Made by a program: the position numbers and the translations under genes. From Calderihabitans maritimus (GTDB lineage: Bacteria; Bacillota; KKC1; Calderihabitantales; Calderihabitantaceae), in contig NZ_BDGJ01000084.1 of the NCBI RefSeq assembly GCF_002207765.1, positions 1 through 64,000 on the forward strand: DNA of 64,000 bases, in the 5' to 3' direction. The notes under the pieces are model-generated. The model worked only from the letters and a program-made list of their open reading frames with translations. It was not told the DNA's origin and ran no database searches. Below, one piece after another: positions 43,955 through 51,603 of the stretch (position 1 is the first letter of the stretch; each line of letters starts with the position of its first letter).

Positions 43955-44436
43955 TTGTTAATCACTCCTAGCACTGACTTAAGTAAATCAATTAATAAAG
44001 CAAAAGCTAAGCAGGCAAGACCCATTGCCACCAGGTAGACCAAGGGGTAATACGGCACCCGTAATGTTTCCGATAGCGAACCAAGTTGCCGCAGGTGAGC
44101 GGCATAAAGAAACGTTTGCCAGGCTGCGAGGGCAAATACAGTCGTGCTCAGGAAGTGGATAATAGTGTCGATAAAAGCCTGAATCCGGGGAGGAAACCGA
44201 GATACTAATAGGTCTATAGTCACATGAGCCCGTTTAATTTGGGTGTATCCCAGGGAAAAAGCTGTAGTAATGGCGGCCAACCAGCCTATAACCTCCGCCG
44301 TAGCTCCGAAAGGCACATAAACCACGCGAAGGACCATGTTGGCAACCGCCAGCAACATCATGGATATTAGGGCGACTCCAGCTATCCAAAACAGCAATTG
44401 ATTTACTCGTATACTTATTTGCTCCAAATAGCGCAA
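43951..44436 (-). CDS. dctQ: TRAP transporter small permease DctQ
   Basis: A 161-aa four-span protein, the small membrane subunit of the TRAP importer. It has the usual first spans, the FGATAEVIGWLAAITTAFSLG segment (given here as FGATAEVIGWLAA) and a KRAHVTIDLLVSRFP loop. TTG start at 44436 with GGAGG 9 bases upstream. It is coupled to dctM. Confidence 0.9.
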   Translation of the reverse strand: MRYLEQISIRVNQLLFWIAGVALISMMLLAVANMVLRVVYVPFGATAEVIGWLAAITTAFSLGYTQIKRAHVTIDLLVSRFPPRIQAFIDTIIHFLSTTVFALAAWQTFLYAAHLRQLGSLSETLRVPYYPLVYLVAMGLACLAFALLIDLLKSVLGVINK

Positions 44437-44499
44437 GACAGTTCTCCTCCCTCCAGGTTATTTGCCACTACTCCGGAGGAGCTTAATATAATAGCAGCA

Positions 44500-44542
44500 G
44501 GGCGTCCTGCCCCTTCCCTAACCTAACAGGCATCGGACGCCC
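44500..44542 (-). other. Hairpin between dctP and dctQ
   Basis: GGGCGTCC pairs with GGACGCCC. On the minus strand it lies after the dctP stop codon and before dctQ, without a U-tract. Such intercistronic hairpins commonly protect the binding-protein mRNA so that it is made in excess over the permeases. Confidence 0.5.
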
Positions 44543-44578
44543 CTCTCTGTCCGGAAGATTTTTGGTTTTATCTTTCAC

Positions 44579-45652
44579 CTACTGATACTCTTTGCTGTAT
44601 TTGTCCCGGAGCTCATAGAGCCTGTCCATAAACTCACGCGCGGGCAGTCCTTGGGCCTCTAGTTTTTCTACGGCTTCATCCTGCAGTGACGCCAGCTCTG
44701 CATCCCATTTAGCTTTTTCCTCCGGCGAAAGCGTCACAATTTGTACTCCCTGTTCCTTTATCGCCCAGTCCACGGCTTCTTTCACGTGCTCATCAAGATA
44801 TTCCCCGGTCCAGAGGGCCATTTCCCTTCCCAAGTCATCAATAACTTTTTGCACATCTGCGGGCAGGGAATTCCATACATCTTTATTCATCAAAGCAGCA
44901 AACGAGATCACAAAGGTAGGATAGTCGGTAACATACTTTACCTTTTCCGCATATTTAAGGTCCTTAAGTACTTCCCGGGAAGAAACATAACCTTCAATTG
45001 CTCCCGTTTGTAAGGCTTGGGAAACTTCCGACTGAGGCATACCAACCGGGGCTGCCCCCAAAGCTTCCAGTACCGGTACCCCCGTTCCAGGGGTCCTTAG
45101 CTCCATACCTTTAATATCATCCAAGTTTCTTACCGGACTAACCGATTGAATATAGGCCGGCTCAGTAGCGAACACCGTCACTACTTTGAAATCTTTTAGG
45201 GATTCAGGCTGGAACTCCTGAACCAGATCCCATAGTACCAGACTGGCCACTTTAGCATTGGGGAAAGAAACAGGTAGATCTACCAGCGACAGTAACGGAA
45301 AGCGTCCCGGTTCATAGGAGGGACAGGATAAACCAATATCGGCTACGCCCTGTAATACCCCGTCGTACATGTTCTTGGCCCCGAGGAGCGTTCCACCGGG
45401 AAAAGTTTCTACCTTAACCTTACCGTTGGTACGCTTTTCCACCTCTTCAGCCCATTTCTCCATCTGAACAGCAGGAAAGGTTCCGGCGGGTGCAAAGAAA
45501 GCATACTTCAAGGATATAGGCTCTACCGTTTCCGCTTCCTTACCTGTTTCAGGTTTAGCAGTCGTCGTTTCCTTTCCGGCGGTACAACCGGATAAAAGAA
45601 GACTTGCCATTAACATCCCAGCCATGGCCAACAATAGAACCTTATTTTTCAT
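44579..45652 (-). CDS. dctP: TRAP transporter substrate-binding lipoprotein DctP
   Basis: A 357-aa DctP family binding protein. A signal peptide ends in a lipobox (LLLSGC, Cys23), so it is a lipoprotein. Family features are KVKVETFPGGTLLG, the LRTPGTGVPVLEALGA helix where the carboxylate-binding arginine sits, and VSQALQTGAIEGYVSS. The substrate is a carboxylate; given paaK and iorAB, an aromatic or branched acid is likely. Confidence 0.93.
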   Translation of the reverse strand: MKNKVLLLAMAGMLMASLLLSGCTAGKETTTAKPETGKEAETVEPISLKYAFFAPAGTFPAVQMEKWAEEVEKRTNGKVKVETFPGGTLLGAKNMYDGVLQGVADIGLSCPSYEPGRFPLLSLVDLPVSFPNAKVASLVLWDLVQEFQPESLKDFKVVTVFATEPAYIQSVSPVRNLDDIKGMELRTPGTGVPVLEALGAAPVGMPQSEVSQALQTGAIEGYVSSREVLKDLKYAEKVKYVTDYPTFVISFAALMNKDVWNSLPADVQKVIDDLGREMALWTGEYLDEHVKEAVDWAIKEQGVQIVTLSPEEKAKWDAELASLQDEAVEKLEAQGLPAREFMDRLYELRDKYSKEYQ

Positions 45653-45676
45653 GATCTAACCCCCGACAAGTTAAAA

Positions 45677-46951
45677 TTATATACCCTCTCGATTATCAAA
45701 AACTCTTTTGGTTTTCTTTTCACTCCTCGGCAGGGAACCCATGGGCAACAACTCTACCTCGGCATGGATACCAATCTTCGCCTTAATATTTTTCTGCAAC
45801 TGTTCCCTTACCGCCGTTAAATCGGATCCTTCTTCACCCTCTGCTTTGATGAGAATTTTATCCTTTCCCTGCTCCCTGAAAAGATGAATCTGATATTCGC
45901 TGCCACATCCTTCGGTAATACGCAACACGTGATCTATCTGGCCCGGATAAATATTTACTCCCTTAACTTTAATCATGTCATCGGTACGACCCAGTATCCT
46001 GTCTATCATGGGATAAGGATTTCCACAGGAGCAAAATTCAGGAATAATGCGAGTAATATCATGAGTCCGGTACCGTAACAAAGGCATGCCTTCTTTGGTA
46101 AGAGTAGTAATTACCAGTTCACCCTGTTCTCCAACAGGTAACTGTTTGCCGGTTACAGGATCAATAATCTCAAAAAGCAGATGATCCGACCAAAAATGCA
46201 GGCCGTGGTGCTCACGACAATCGATGGCAATGCCCGGTCCATAAACTTCGGTAAGGCCATAAATGTCAAAACTCTCAATACCCAGGTAATCCTCTATCTT
46301 GCGCCGCATTTTCTCGCCCCAACGTTCAGAACCAAAAATGCCAATTCTTAAATGAATTTTATCTTTCAGATTGCGGCGGCGTATTTCTTCAGCCAGCAAC
46401 AGAGCATAAGAGGAAGTGGCACAAAGTACTGTGGACTTAAGATCCATCATCATTTCCAGCTGTTTTTCGGTGTTACCGGGGCCCGTAGGGATGGCCATGG
46501 CCCCCAAGTATTCCACTCCGGCCTGAAACCCTATGCCGGCAGTCCAAAGGCCGTAACCGGGCGTTACCTGTACCCGATCTTTTTTAGTTACACCGGCCAA
46601 TTCGTAACACCGCGCAAACATCTCTATCCAAGATTCCACGTCACGTTTGGTATACGGTACAATAATAGGTTTGCCGGTAGTTCCAGAAGAGGAATGAATG
46701 CGTATCACCTCTTCTTCATCCACCGCCATCAAACCCAAGGGATATTCTTCTCTTAATTCACTTTTGGTGGTAAACGGCACCTTGCTCAGGTCCTCAATGG
46801 TGGTAATATCCCCCGGTTCTACCCCGGCTTCCTTTAACTTGCGTCGGTAAAAAGGAGACTTTTTCATTAACCTCTCAATCAGGCCCGGCAAGATGGATTC
46901 CTGTTGCCTGAAAACAGCTTCCACACTAGGATATGGCAGCGGAATGCCCAT
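45677..46951 (-). CDS. paaK: Phenylacetate-CoA ligase family enzyme (AMP-forming)
   Basis: A 424-aa adenylate-forming ligase that links an aryl acid to CoA. Motifs are the phosphate loop IHSSSGTTGKPIIVPYT, IYGLTEVYGPG, and the hinge near RTDDMIKVKGVNIYP. The ATG at 46951 follows GGGGGAGGG; earlier in-frame codons lie inside iorB. It overlaps the iorB end by 26 bases. In anaerobes PaaK and IorAB often lie together and convert aryl-acids and aryl-pyruvates to the shared aryl-acetyl-CoA. Confidence 0.93.
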   Translation of the reverse strand: MGIPLPYPSVEAVFRQQESILPGLIERLMKKSPFYRRKLKEAGVEPGDITTIEDLSKVPFTTKSELREEYPLGLMAVDEEEVIRIHSSSGTTGKPIIVPYTKRDVESWIEMFARCYELAGVTKKDRVQVTPGYGLWTAGIGFQAGVEYLGAMAIPTGPGNTEKQLEMMMDLKSTVLCATSSYALLLAEEIRRRNLKDKIHLRIGIFGSERWGEKMRRKIEDYLGIESFDIYGLTEVYGPGIAIDCREHHGLHFWSDHLLFEIIDPVTGKQLPVGEQGELVITTLTKEGMPLLRYRTHDITRIIPEFCSCGNPYPMIDRILGRTDDMIKVKGVNIYPGQIDHVLRITEGCGSEYQIHLFREQGKDKILIKAEGEEGSDLTAVREQLQKNIKAKIGIHAEVELLPMGSLPRSEKKTKRVFDNREGI

Positions 46952-47561
46952 AATATCCCTCCCCCGTTTGTTTGCCCAGGTAGAACGCTTTGACATTAAC
47001 CTCGTGTAGTTTAGCCGGCAATAGTTCCAAAGCAGTACTCAACAGTCCGTCTCCAGCAAAGGGCAACTTTTGGGCTGCAAGGACACCTAATAGCACCATG
47101 TTAACTGCTTTATAATGGCCTGCTTTTAAGGCCAGCGAGTGAGCATCGACAAGAGTTAAATCGTAAGGTTGTTTTTTTAAATATTGCAAAATTTCTTGGT
47201 CCGGATATTTGGTTTTCCCCATGGTAACTGAAACAGGAACAACCTTGGCAGAGTTGGCAATAATTTTTCCACCGGCCTTTAATTTTTCCAGTCCTCTTAC
47301 CGTTTCAGCCAACTCAAAACCCAGTAGAATATCAGCAGCCCCGTTAGGTATTAAAGCCCCAAAGAGGTTTTTCCCGATCCGTACGTGGCTGGTTACCGCC
47401 CCTCCTCTTTGCGCCATCCCGTGAATCTCTGAAGTGCGTACTTGCCAGCCGTTTTTCATGGCCGTTTGGGCTATTATCCGGGAGGCCAGGACCACCCCTT
47501 GCCCTCCTACACCATTTATCACGATATCAAATCTTATAGTCCCACCTCCTGAACTGTTCAT
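46926..47561 (-). CDS. iorB: Indolepyruvate:ferredoxin oxidoreductase beta subunit
   Basis: A 211-aa gamma-domain subunit of the 2-oxoacid:ferredoxin oxidoreductase family, with VINGVGGQGVVLASRI at the start, TSEIHGMAQRGGAVTSHVRIG, and a C-terminal helical region. The annotated ATG at 47561 lacks a good ribosome site; CAGGAGGTGGG just downstream suggests translation might begin later, near an ATA or other rare start before RFDIVINGV. It follows iorA by 14 bases. Confidence 0.9.
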   Translation of the reverse strand: MNSSGGGTIRFDIVINGVGGQGVVLASRIIAQTAMKNGWQVRTSEIHGMAQRGGAVTSHVRIGKNLFGALIPNGAADILLGFELAETVRGLEKLKAGGKIIANSAKVVPVSVTMGKTKYPDQEILQYLKKQPYDLTLVDAHSLALKAGHYKAVNMVLLGVLAAQKLPFAGDGLLSTALELLPAKLHEVNVKAFYLGKQTGEGYYGHSAAIS

Positions 47562-47575
47562 GAAGTTCTAACCCG

Positions 47576-49363
47576 TCAAGAATGTCTAACCGGCTTGATG
47601 GCGCCGGAAGGACAAATTTGACTGCAGACAGAGCACCCGTTACAGTCATCCATAATCTTTACCCCGTCATCTTCCTTGAATAAAGCAGGGCAACCAAAGG
47701 TCTTATAGCAAACCCCACAATTGTTGCATTTATCCGTTTCGACTTCATAACGGATAGAAGGACGGACCAAGTGAACACATTCCCGCTTCATAATAACTAC
47801 TGAAGGGCCGTTGTCTTCCAGAGCTCTTGCCGCAATTTTTTGGGCTTGCTCCAAATCGTAAGGATCCGCTTTATAAACATTTCTCACCCCGCAGGCCTTG
47901 ACCAGAACTTCTAGATCGATAGCCTCTTCCTTGGTGCCCATAGCCGTCTGCGGCAGGCCCGGGTGGGGTTGGAAGCCGGTCATGGCCGTGGTACGGTTGT
48001 CCAAAATTACCACGGTTATATCGGTCTGGTTGTAAACCGCATTAATCAGCCCGGGTATCCCCGTATGAAAAAAGGTGGAATCTCCTATGAAGGCTACCAA
48101 TTTTCTCTCGGGCTCCACCCTCTTCAAACCCTGGGCCTGGGTTACTCCGGCTCCCATACAAAGGCACGTATCCAGAGCCTCCAGGGGAGGAGCGTTTCCC
48201 AGGGTATAGCATCCGATATCCCCTGTAAAAATGGCGTCCATTTTCCTCACTGCTTTTTTAAAAACGTAAAACGAAGCCCGGTGGGGACACCCGGCACACA
48301 GGGTAGGTGGCCTTAAGGGTAACTCCGGCGGCGAGACAGGAGAAACCGTTTCCTCAGGTAACCCTAAGAACTTACGAATGATTGCCATAACCTTGTCCGT
48401 ATCAAGCTCTCCTTCACGAGGAACATCGTTATTATGTTTGCCGCTTATATCCACCCTCAAATTATTCTTCCAGGCCAGTTTTATCACTTCATCTTCCAGC
48501 ACGGGTTCTTGTTCTTCCACCACCAGTACCGTATCCATTTGCTTCAAAAAGTTAGTCACCATTTTTTCCGGTATCGGATAGGTGCCAATCTTCAGTACGG
48601 ATAGATTCTCCCCTAAGATCTCCAGGGCTTCCATTACATAATTGTAGCTAACTCCGGTAGTAATGATTCCTTGGTTCCCTCTAATAAGGCTTTCGTTAAA
48701 AGGTGAAGTTTCAAACATCTCTGCCGCTTTCAAATATTTAACATTCAACTCTTGGTGCTTAAGGTAAGAAAGTTTGGGCATGATTACCCACTTAGGGTCT
48801 TTCTCAAATCTTATTACCTTTTTGGATTTCCTTACTTCCCCCACCTCCACATCCTGGCACACGTGGCAGGTACGGGTGGTAGGACGTAAGATCACTGGTA
48901 GACCCAATTTTTCCGAAGTTTCAAAGGCCGCCAGGGTCATATCTTTGGCTTCTTGAGGCGTGCCCGGATTAAAAACCGGCAGTTTGGCGAATTGGCCGAA
49001 TTTACGCGTATCCTGTTCGGTTTGGGAACTGTGGGGCCCCGGGTCATCAGCTACCACCAGAACCAATCCACCTTTGACTCCTATGTAAGCCAGACTCATT
49101 AACGGGTCTGCAGCCACATTTAAACCTACTTGTTTCATGGAGACGATGCTCCTGGCCCCGGCATAGGCGGCCCCTGCCGCCACTTCCAGGGCCACCTTTT
49201 CATTCGCAGAGTATTCGGCATAGAAGCCATGTTCTGGGGCCATTTTTGCGAGAGCCATAAATACTTCTGATGAGGGCGTTCCCGGGTAGGCCGTAGCCAC
49301 ATCTATCCCTGCTTCAACCGCACCCCGGGCGATAGCTTCGTTCCCCATCAACAATTGTTTCAC
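47576..49363 (-). CDS. iorA: Indolepyruvate:ferredoxin oxidoreductase alpha subunit
   Basis: A 595-aa thiamine-pyrophosphate enzyme that oxidises aryl-pyruvates to aryl-acetyl-CoA, passing electrons to ferredoxin. It opens with KQLLMGNEAIARGAVEAG and AYPGTPSSEV, has the TPP motif GDIGCYTLG and GDSTFFHTGIPGLINAVYN, and ends in two 4Fe-4S motifs, CNNCGVCYKTFGC and CNGCSVCSQIC. I chose the GTG at 49363, 7 bases after GGGGGG, because family members begin there; a GTG at 49423 would add 20 residues without similarity. Confidence 0.94.
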   Translation of the reverse strand: MKQLLMGNEAIARGAVEAGIDVATAYPGTPSSEVFMALAKMAPEHGFYAEYSANEKVALEVAAGAAYAGARSIVSMKQVGLNVAADPLMSLAYIGVKGGLVLVVADDPGPHSSQTEQDTRKFGQFAKLPVFNPGTPQEAKDMTLAAFETSEKLGLPVILRPTTRTCHVCQDVEVGEVRKSKKVIRFEKDPKWVIMPKLSYLKHQELNVKYLKAAEMFETSPFNESLIRGNQGIITTGVSYNYVMEALEILGENLSVLKIGTYPIPEKMVTNFLKQMDTVLVVEEQEPVLEDEVIKLAWKNNLRVDISGKHNNDVPREGELDTDKVMAIIRKFLGLPEETVSPVSPPELPLRPPTLCAGCPHRASFYVFKKAVRKMDAIFTGDIGCYTLGNAPPLEALDTCLCMGAGVTQAQGLKRVEPERKLVAFIGDSTFFHTGIPGLINAVYNQTDITVVILDNRTTAMTGFQPHPGLPQTAMGTKEEAIDLEVLVKACGVRNVYKADPYDLEQAQKIAARALEDNGPSVVIMKRECVHLVRPSIRYEVETDKCNNCGVCYKTFGCPALFKEDDGVKIMDDCNGCSVCSQICPSGAIKPVRHS

Positions 49364-49436
49364 TTCCAACCCCCCATTGGGCCAAACTGTTGCGCAATCT
49401 GTTAAATTGTCTGTTTTCGGCACCCCAAGCCTACTT

Positions 49437-49505
49437 TTAATCGGACAATTGTGCCTTGCAAAGGTATACTAAGAAAGCCAGGCATAAGCCTGGCCGGAAA
49501 AACAT
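49437..49505 (-). CDS. Possible leader peptide upstream of iorA (22 aa)
   Basis: A small minus-strand frame starts at ATG 49505, 6 bases after GAGAGGAG, and encodes a hydrophobic peptide beginning MFFRPGLCLAF. It ends 13 bases before the upstream alternative iorA start and contains the hairpin at 49477-49494. It could be a regulatory leader, or chance. Confidence 0.3.
   Translation of the reverse strand: MFFRPGLCLAFLVYLCKAQLSD
49471..49494 (-). terminator. Hairpin with T-rich tail upstream of iorA
   Basis: GCCAGGC pairs with GCCTGGC around a four-base loop and on the minus strand is followed by TTTCTT. It lies between nhaA and iorA, so it is either the nhaA terminator or an attenuator of the ior operon. 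Confidence 0.55.
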
Positions 49506-49610
49506 ATTCATCTCCTCTCGACCTGACTCATACTCGCCTCAACTCTTCTCCATCTAATCTTATTTTATTAGGTTTTAAAACTTAGCTCGACACCGCTCTA
49601 GCTTAAAAAG

Positions 49611-49640
49611 ATTATAACATAAAGAAATATCAATTGTCAC
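49611..49640 (-). promoter_or_regulatory. Candidate promoter of the ior-paaK-TRAP operon
   Basis: On the minus strand GTGACA (49635-49640) and TATAAT (49611-49616) are separated by 18 bases. It lies just past the nhaA stop codon and upstream of the leader peptide and iorA. Confidence 0.45.
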
Positions 49641-49666
49641 TACTAGGAAACTATTTCTTCGTTCCG

Positions 49667-50833
49667 CTAAGCCGGGTTTTCTCTTTCTCTCACTTTTTGT
49701 ATCCGCAGAACTTTACCCAGAATGATAGCGAGAATGGCATTGGCTCCACTGAACAGGGCTCCCATCTTGGCCGCACCCTGGATTTCCGGATTAGTAAATG
49801 CTGCTCCCGCTACAAACAACGCCACTGTTAATCCTATTGCCGCCACCAGGCCGGCAAGGAAAAGTTCTTTCTGACCCATGCCGTTCGGTAACGGGAAACC
49901 TAACAGTTTCGCCAAATTGCCCAACAGATAGATACCTACCGTTTTGCCGACCAGTAGACCGAAAAATACCAACCAGGTTGCAGTTCCTATCTCTGAAAAT
50001 TCAACCCCCGCATTGGCCAAGCCGAAGAAAAACAACCCGAAATCTACAATAACTTTCCACTCATGCTCAAATTGGGAGAGAGTAGAGTGCTCTTCCAGGT
50101 CTTCTTCAAATAAGCGCCCTGTTTCTTTAGCCGGATGAGGTAGGAATGGAACAATAAATACCAAAGCCAACGCCGGATGGAGGTGAGCATTATGCAAGCC
50201 AGTCCAGCTTAGAATTCCTCCTCCCAAAATGTACGGCCAATAATTTCTTACTTTCATTTTTCTTAATATAAATGCTAGGGCCATACCGGCAAGAACCAGT
50301 AACAACCAGATAGGCTCCGTGGGATGTGTCGGGTCTGGGTAAAAGACAGCAATAATGAACAACCCGATAGCATCATCAGCTATGGCAAGTAACAACAGAA
50401 ACTTTACTGCCGGGTGAGCCGCACCAAACACAAATCTGGCCACCAACCAGGCTAAAGCAATATCGGTAGCGGTAGGAATTCCCCAGCCTCTGACCAACTC
50501 CGGGGAACCAATGAGAGCATTTAGGCTTAAATACACGGCAACCGGCCCTAATACCCCGCCTAAAGTAGCATAGAGGGGATTAATCGCCTTCTTAATCGGA
50601 TTTAAATCTCCACCAGGTAAAACACTTTGGGTAATTTCAACGCCGGCTATGGCAAAGAAAAATAGCATGAAAATATCATTGACCAGAAAATGAAAATTAG
50701 CACCAAAAAACAATTCCTTTTCAATAAATTCATGATAGCTGTGCGGTGAAACATTGGCCCATATTAGCGCCACGACCACTCCGGCAATCAACGGAATTGA
50801 AAACTCTTGGAGCAACTGAACTGTTTTACGCAC
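49667..50833 (-). CDS. nhaA: Na+/H+ antiporter NhaA
   Basis: A 388-aa antiporter that expels sodium using the proton gradient. The sequence follows NhaA throughout: IAGVVVALIWANVSP at the start, the assembly segment with TATDIALAW (ion-path aspartate) and ADDAIGLFIIAVFY, whose aspartate pair is the ion-binding site. GTG start with GGGGGA upstream. The leader 50834-51016 holds a 9-codon frame with a strong ribosome site (50928-50957) and the arsR terminator. I do not recognise a known Na+ riboswitch there. Confidence 0.94.
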   Translation of the reverse strand: MRKTVQLLQEFSIPLIAGVVVALIWANVSPHSYHEFIEKELFFGANFHFLVNDIFMLFFFAIAGVEITQSVLPGGDLNPIKKAINPLYATLGGVLGPVAVYLSLNALIGSPELVRGWGIPTATDIALAWLVARFVFGAAHPAVKFLLLLAIADDAIGLFIIAVFYPDPTHPTEPIWLLLVLAGMALAFILRKMKVRNYWPYILGGGILSWTGLHNAHLHPALALVFIVPFLPHPAKETGRLFEEDLEEHSTLSQFEHEWKVIVDFGLFFFGLANAGVEFSEIGTATWLVFFGLLVGKTVGIYLLGNLAKLLGFPLPNGMGQKELFLAGLVAAIGLTVALFVAGAAFTNPEIQGAAKMGALFSGANAILAIILGKVLRIQKVRERENPA

Positions 50834-50927
50834 TCTTACATCCCCCTATTTCATACTTTATTAGAAAAATTTTTGCATAAAATTGCTGTTAACTAAAATA
50901 GACCAACACTTTTCACTTCTCAAAAAA

Positions 50928-50957
50928 TCACCCCAAGACATATTCTCTAACGACCAT
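50928..50957 (-). CDS. Possible 9-codon leader peptide upstream of nhaA
   Basis: ATG at 50957 follows AAAGGAGG by 6 bases and encodes MVVREYVLG before TGA. It ends 94 bases before nhaA. The ribosome site is stronger than that of nhaA itself, so translation of the leader may affect nhaA. No homologue is known to me. Confidence 0.3.
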   Translation of the reverse strand: MVVREYVLG

Positions 50958-51016
50958 TCAAATCCTCCTTTTGACTAAAAATTTATGAATGATCAGCAGG
51001 CTAAACAAAATAAGAA

Positions 51017-51036
51017 TAGCTAATCGGTTTTAGCTA
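51017..51036 (-). terminator. Terminator after the arsR-type gene
   Basis: TAGCTAA pairs with TTAGCTA around AACCGA, and the minus strand continues with TTCTTATTTTG. A second small hairpin CGGTT/AACCG lies between it and the stop codon. Confidence 0.55.
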
Positions 51037-51076
51037 CTCTCAAAACCTTTTACCCTAACCGGTTATAAAGAACCGA

Positions 51077-51436
51077 TCAACCGTGCCGCACGTGTTCTAA
51101 AACTTGCTCGAAAAGGACAGCGACATGCTGGTCGTCAATTGAATAATATACGTTTTTCCCCTCTTTACGATATTTAACTAACCTTGCATTTCTTAAGACA
51201 CGCAGTTGGTGGGAAACTGCCGAAGGGCTCATTTCCAGCACCGCAGATAAATCACAAACACATAATTCCTTTTGCATTAAGGCCTGTAAAATATTAATCC
51301 TGGTTCTATCACCAAGTACCTTAAATGTCTCCGCCATATAGGAAACTTCTTCCTCCGCCAGCAACTTTTCTTTAACCTGCATGACGGCTTCTGCATCAAA
51401 GCAGAAAGCCTCACATGTTTCTGTTTTCTTTTCCAT
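51077..51436 (-). CDS. ArsR/SmtB family metal-responsive repressor, CadC-like
   Basis: A 119-aa winged-helix repressor released by metal. It carries both classic sites: the alpha-3N site, with N-terminal Cys8 and Cys12 and the ELCVCDL pair in the recognition region, which binds Cd/Pb; and the alpha-5 site, with DDQHVAVLFEQVLEHVRH, which binds Zn. The DNA-binding helix is MSPSAVSHQLRVLRNA. It is divergent from the P-type ATPase gene that it most likely controls. GGGTGGGG lies before the ATG. Confidence 0.93.
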   Translation of the reverse strand: MEKKTETCEAFCFDAEAVMQVKEKLLAEEEVSYMAETFKVLGDRTRINILQALMQKELCVCDLSAVLEMSPSAVSHQLRVLRNARLVKYRKEGKNVYYSIDDQHVAVLFEQVLEHVRHG

Positions 51437-51527
51437 GAAACCCCACCCTAAATTAGTTCACCATAATGGATATGTATATTATATCATTTCAACACTTGAA
51501 CAAAAATACATATGCCTTATTTCTATA

Positions 51528-51555
51528 TTGACATTGAGCTTATACCATCTATAAT
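51528..51555 (+). promoter_or_regulatory. Promoter of the cadA-type gene
   Basis: TTGACA (51528-51533) and TATAAT (51550-51555) with a 16-base spacer. The repressor dyad follows 7 bases downstream. Confidence 0.7.
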
Positions 51556-51562
51556 AAAAATA

Positions 51563-51576
51563 TGAATATATATTCA
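51563..51576. promoter_or_regulatory. ArsR-type operator dyad upstream of cadA
   Basis: The perfect palindrome TGAATATATATTCA lies just after the promoter, overlapping the expected transcription start. Dyads with TGAA/TTCA arms of this form are typical of CadC/SmtB repressors. Confidence 0.6.
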
Positions 51577-51603
51577 AATGTTCAAAATTAGGAGGTTTTT
51601 ATC

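Noticed and set aside
50834-51016. Na+ or Li+ riboswitch upstream of nhaA
   Set aside because: The leader has a small frame and terminator of the preceding gene, but no conserved core that I recognise for these classes.
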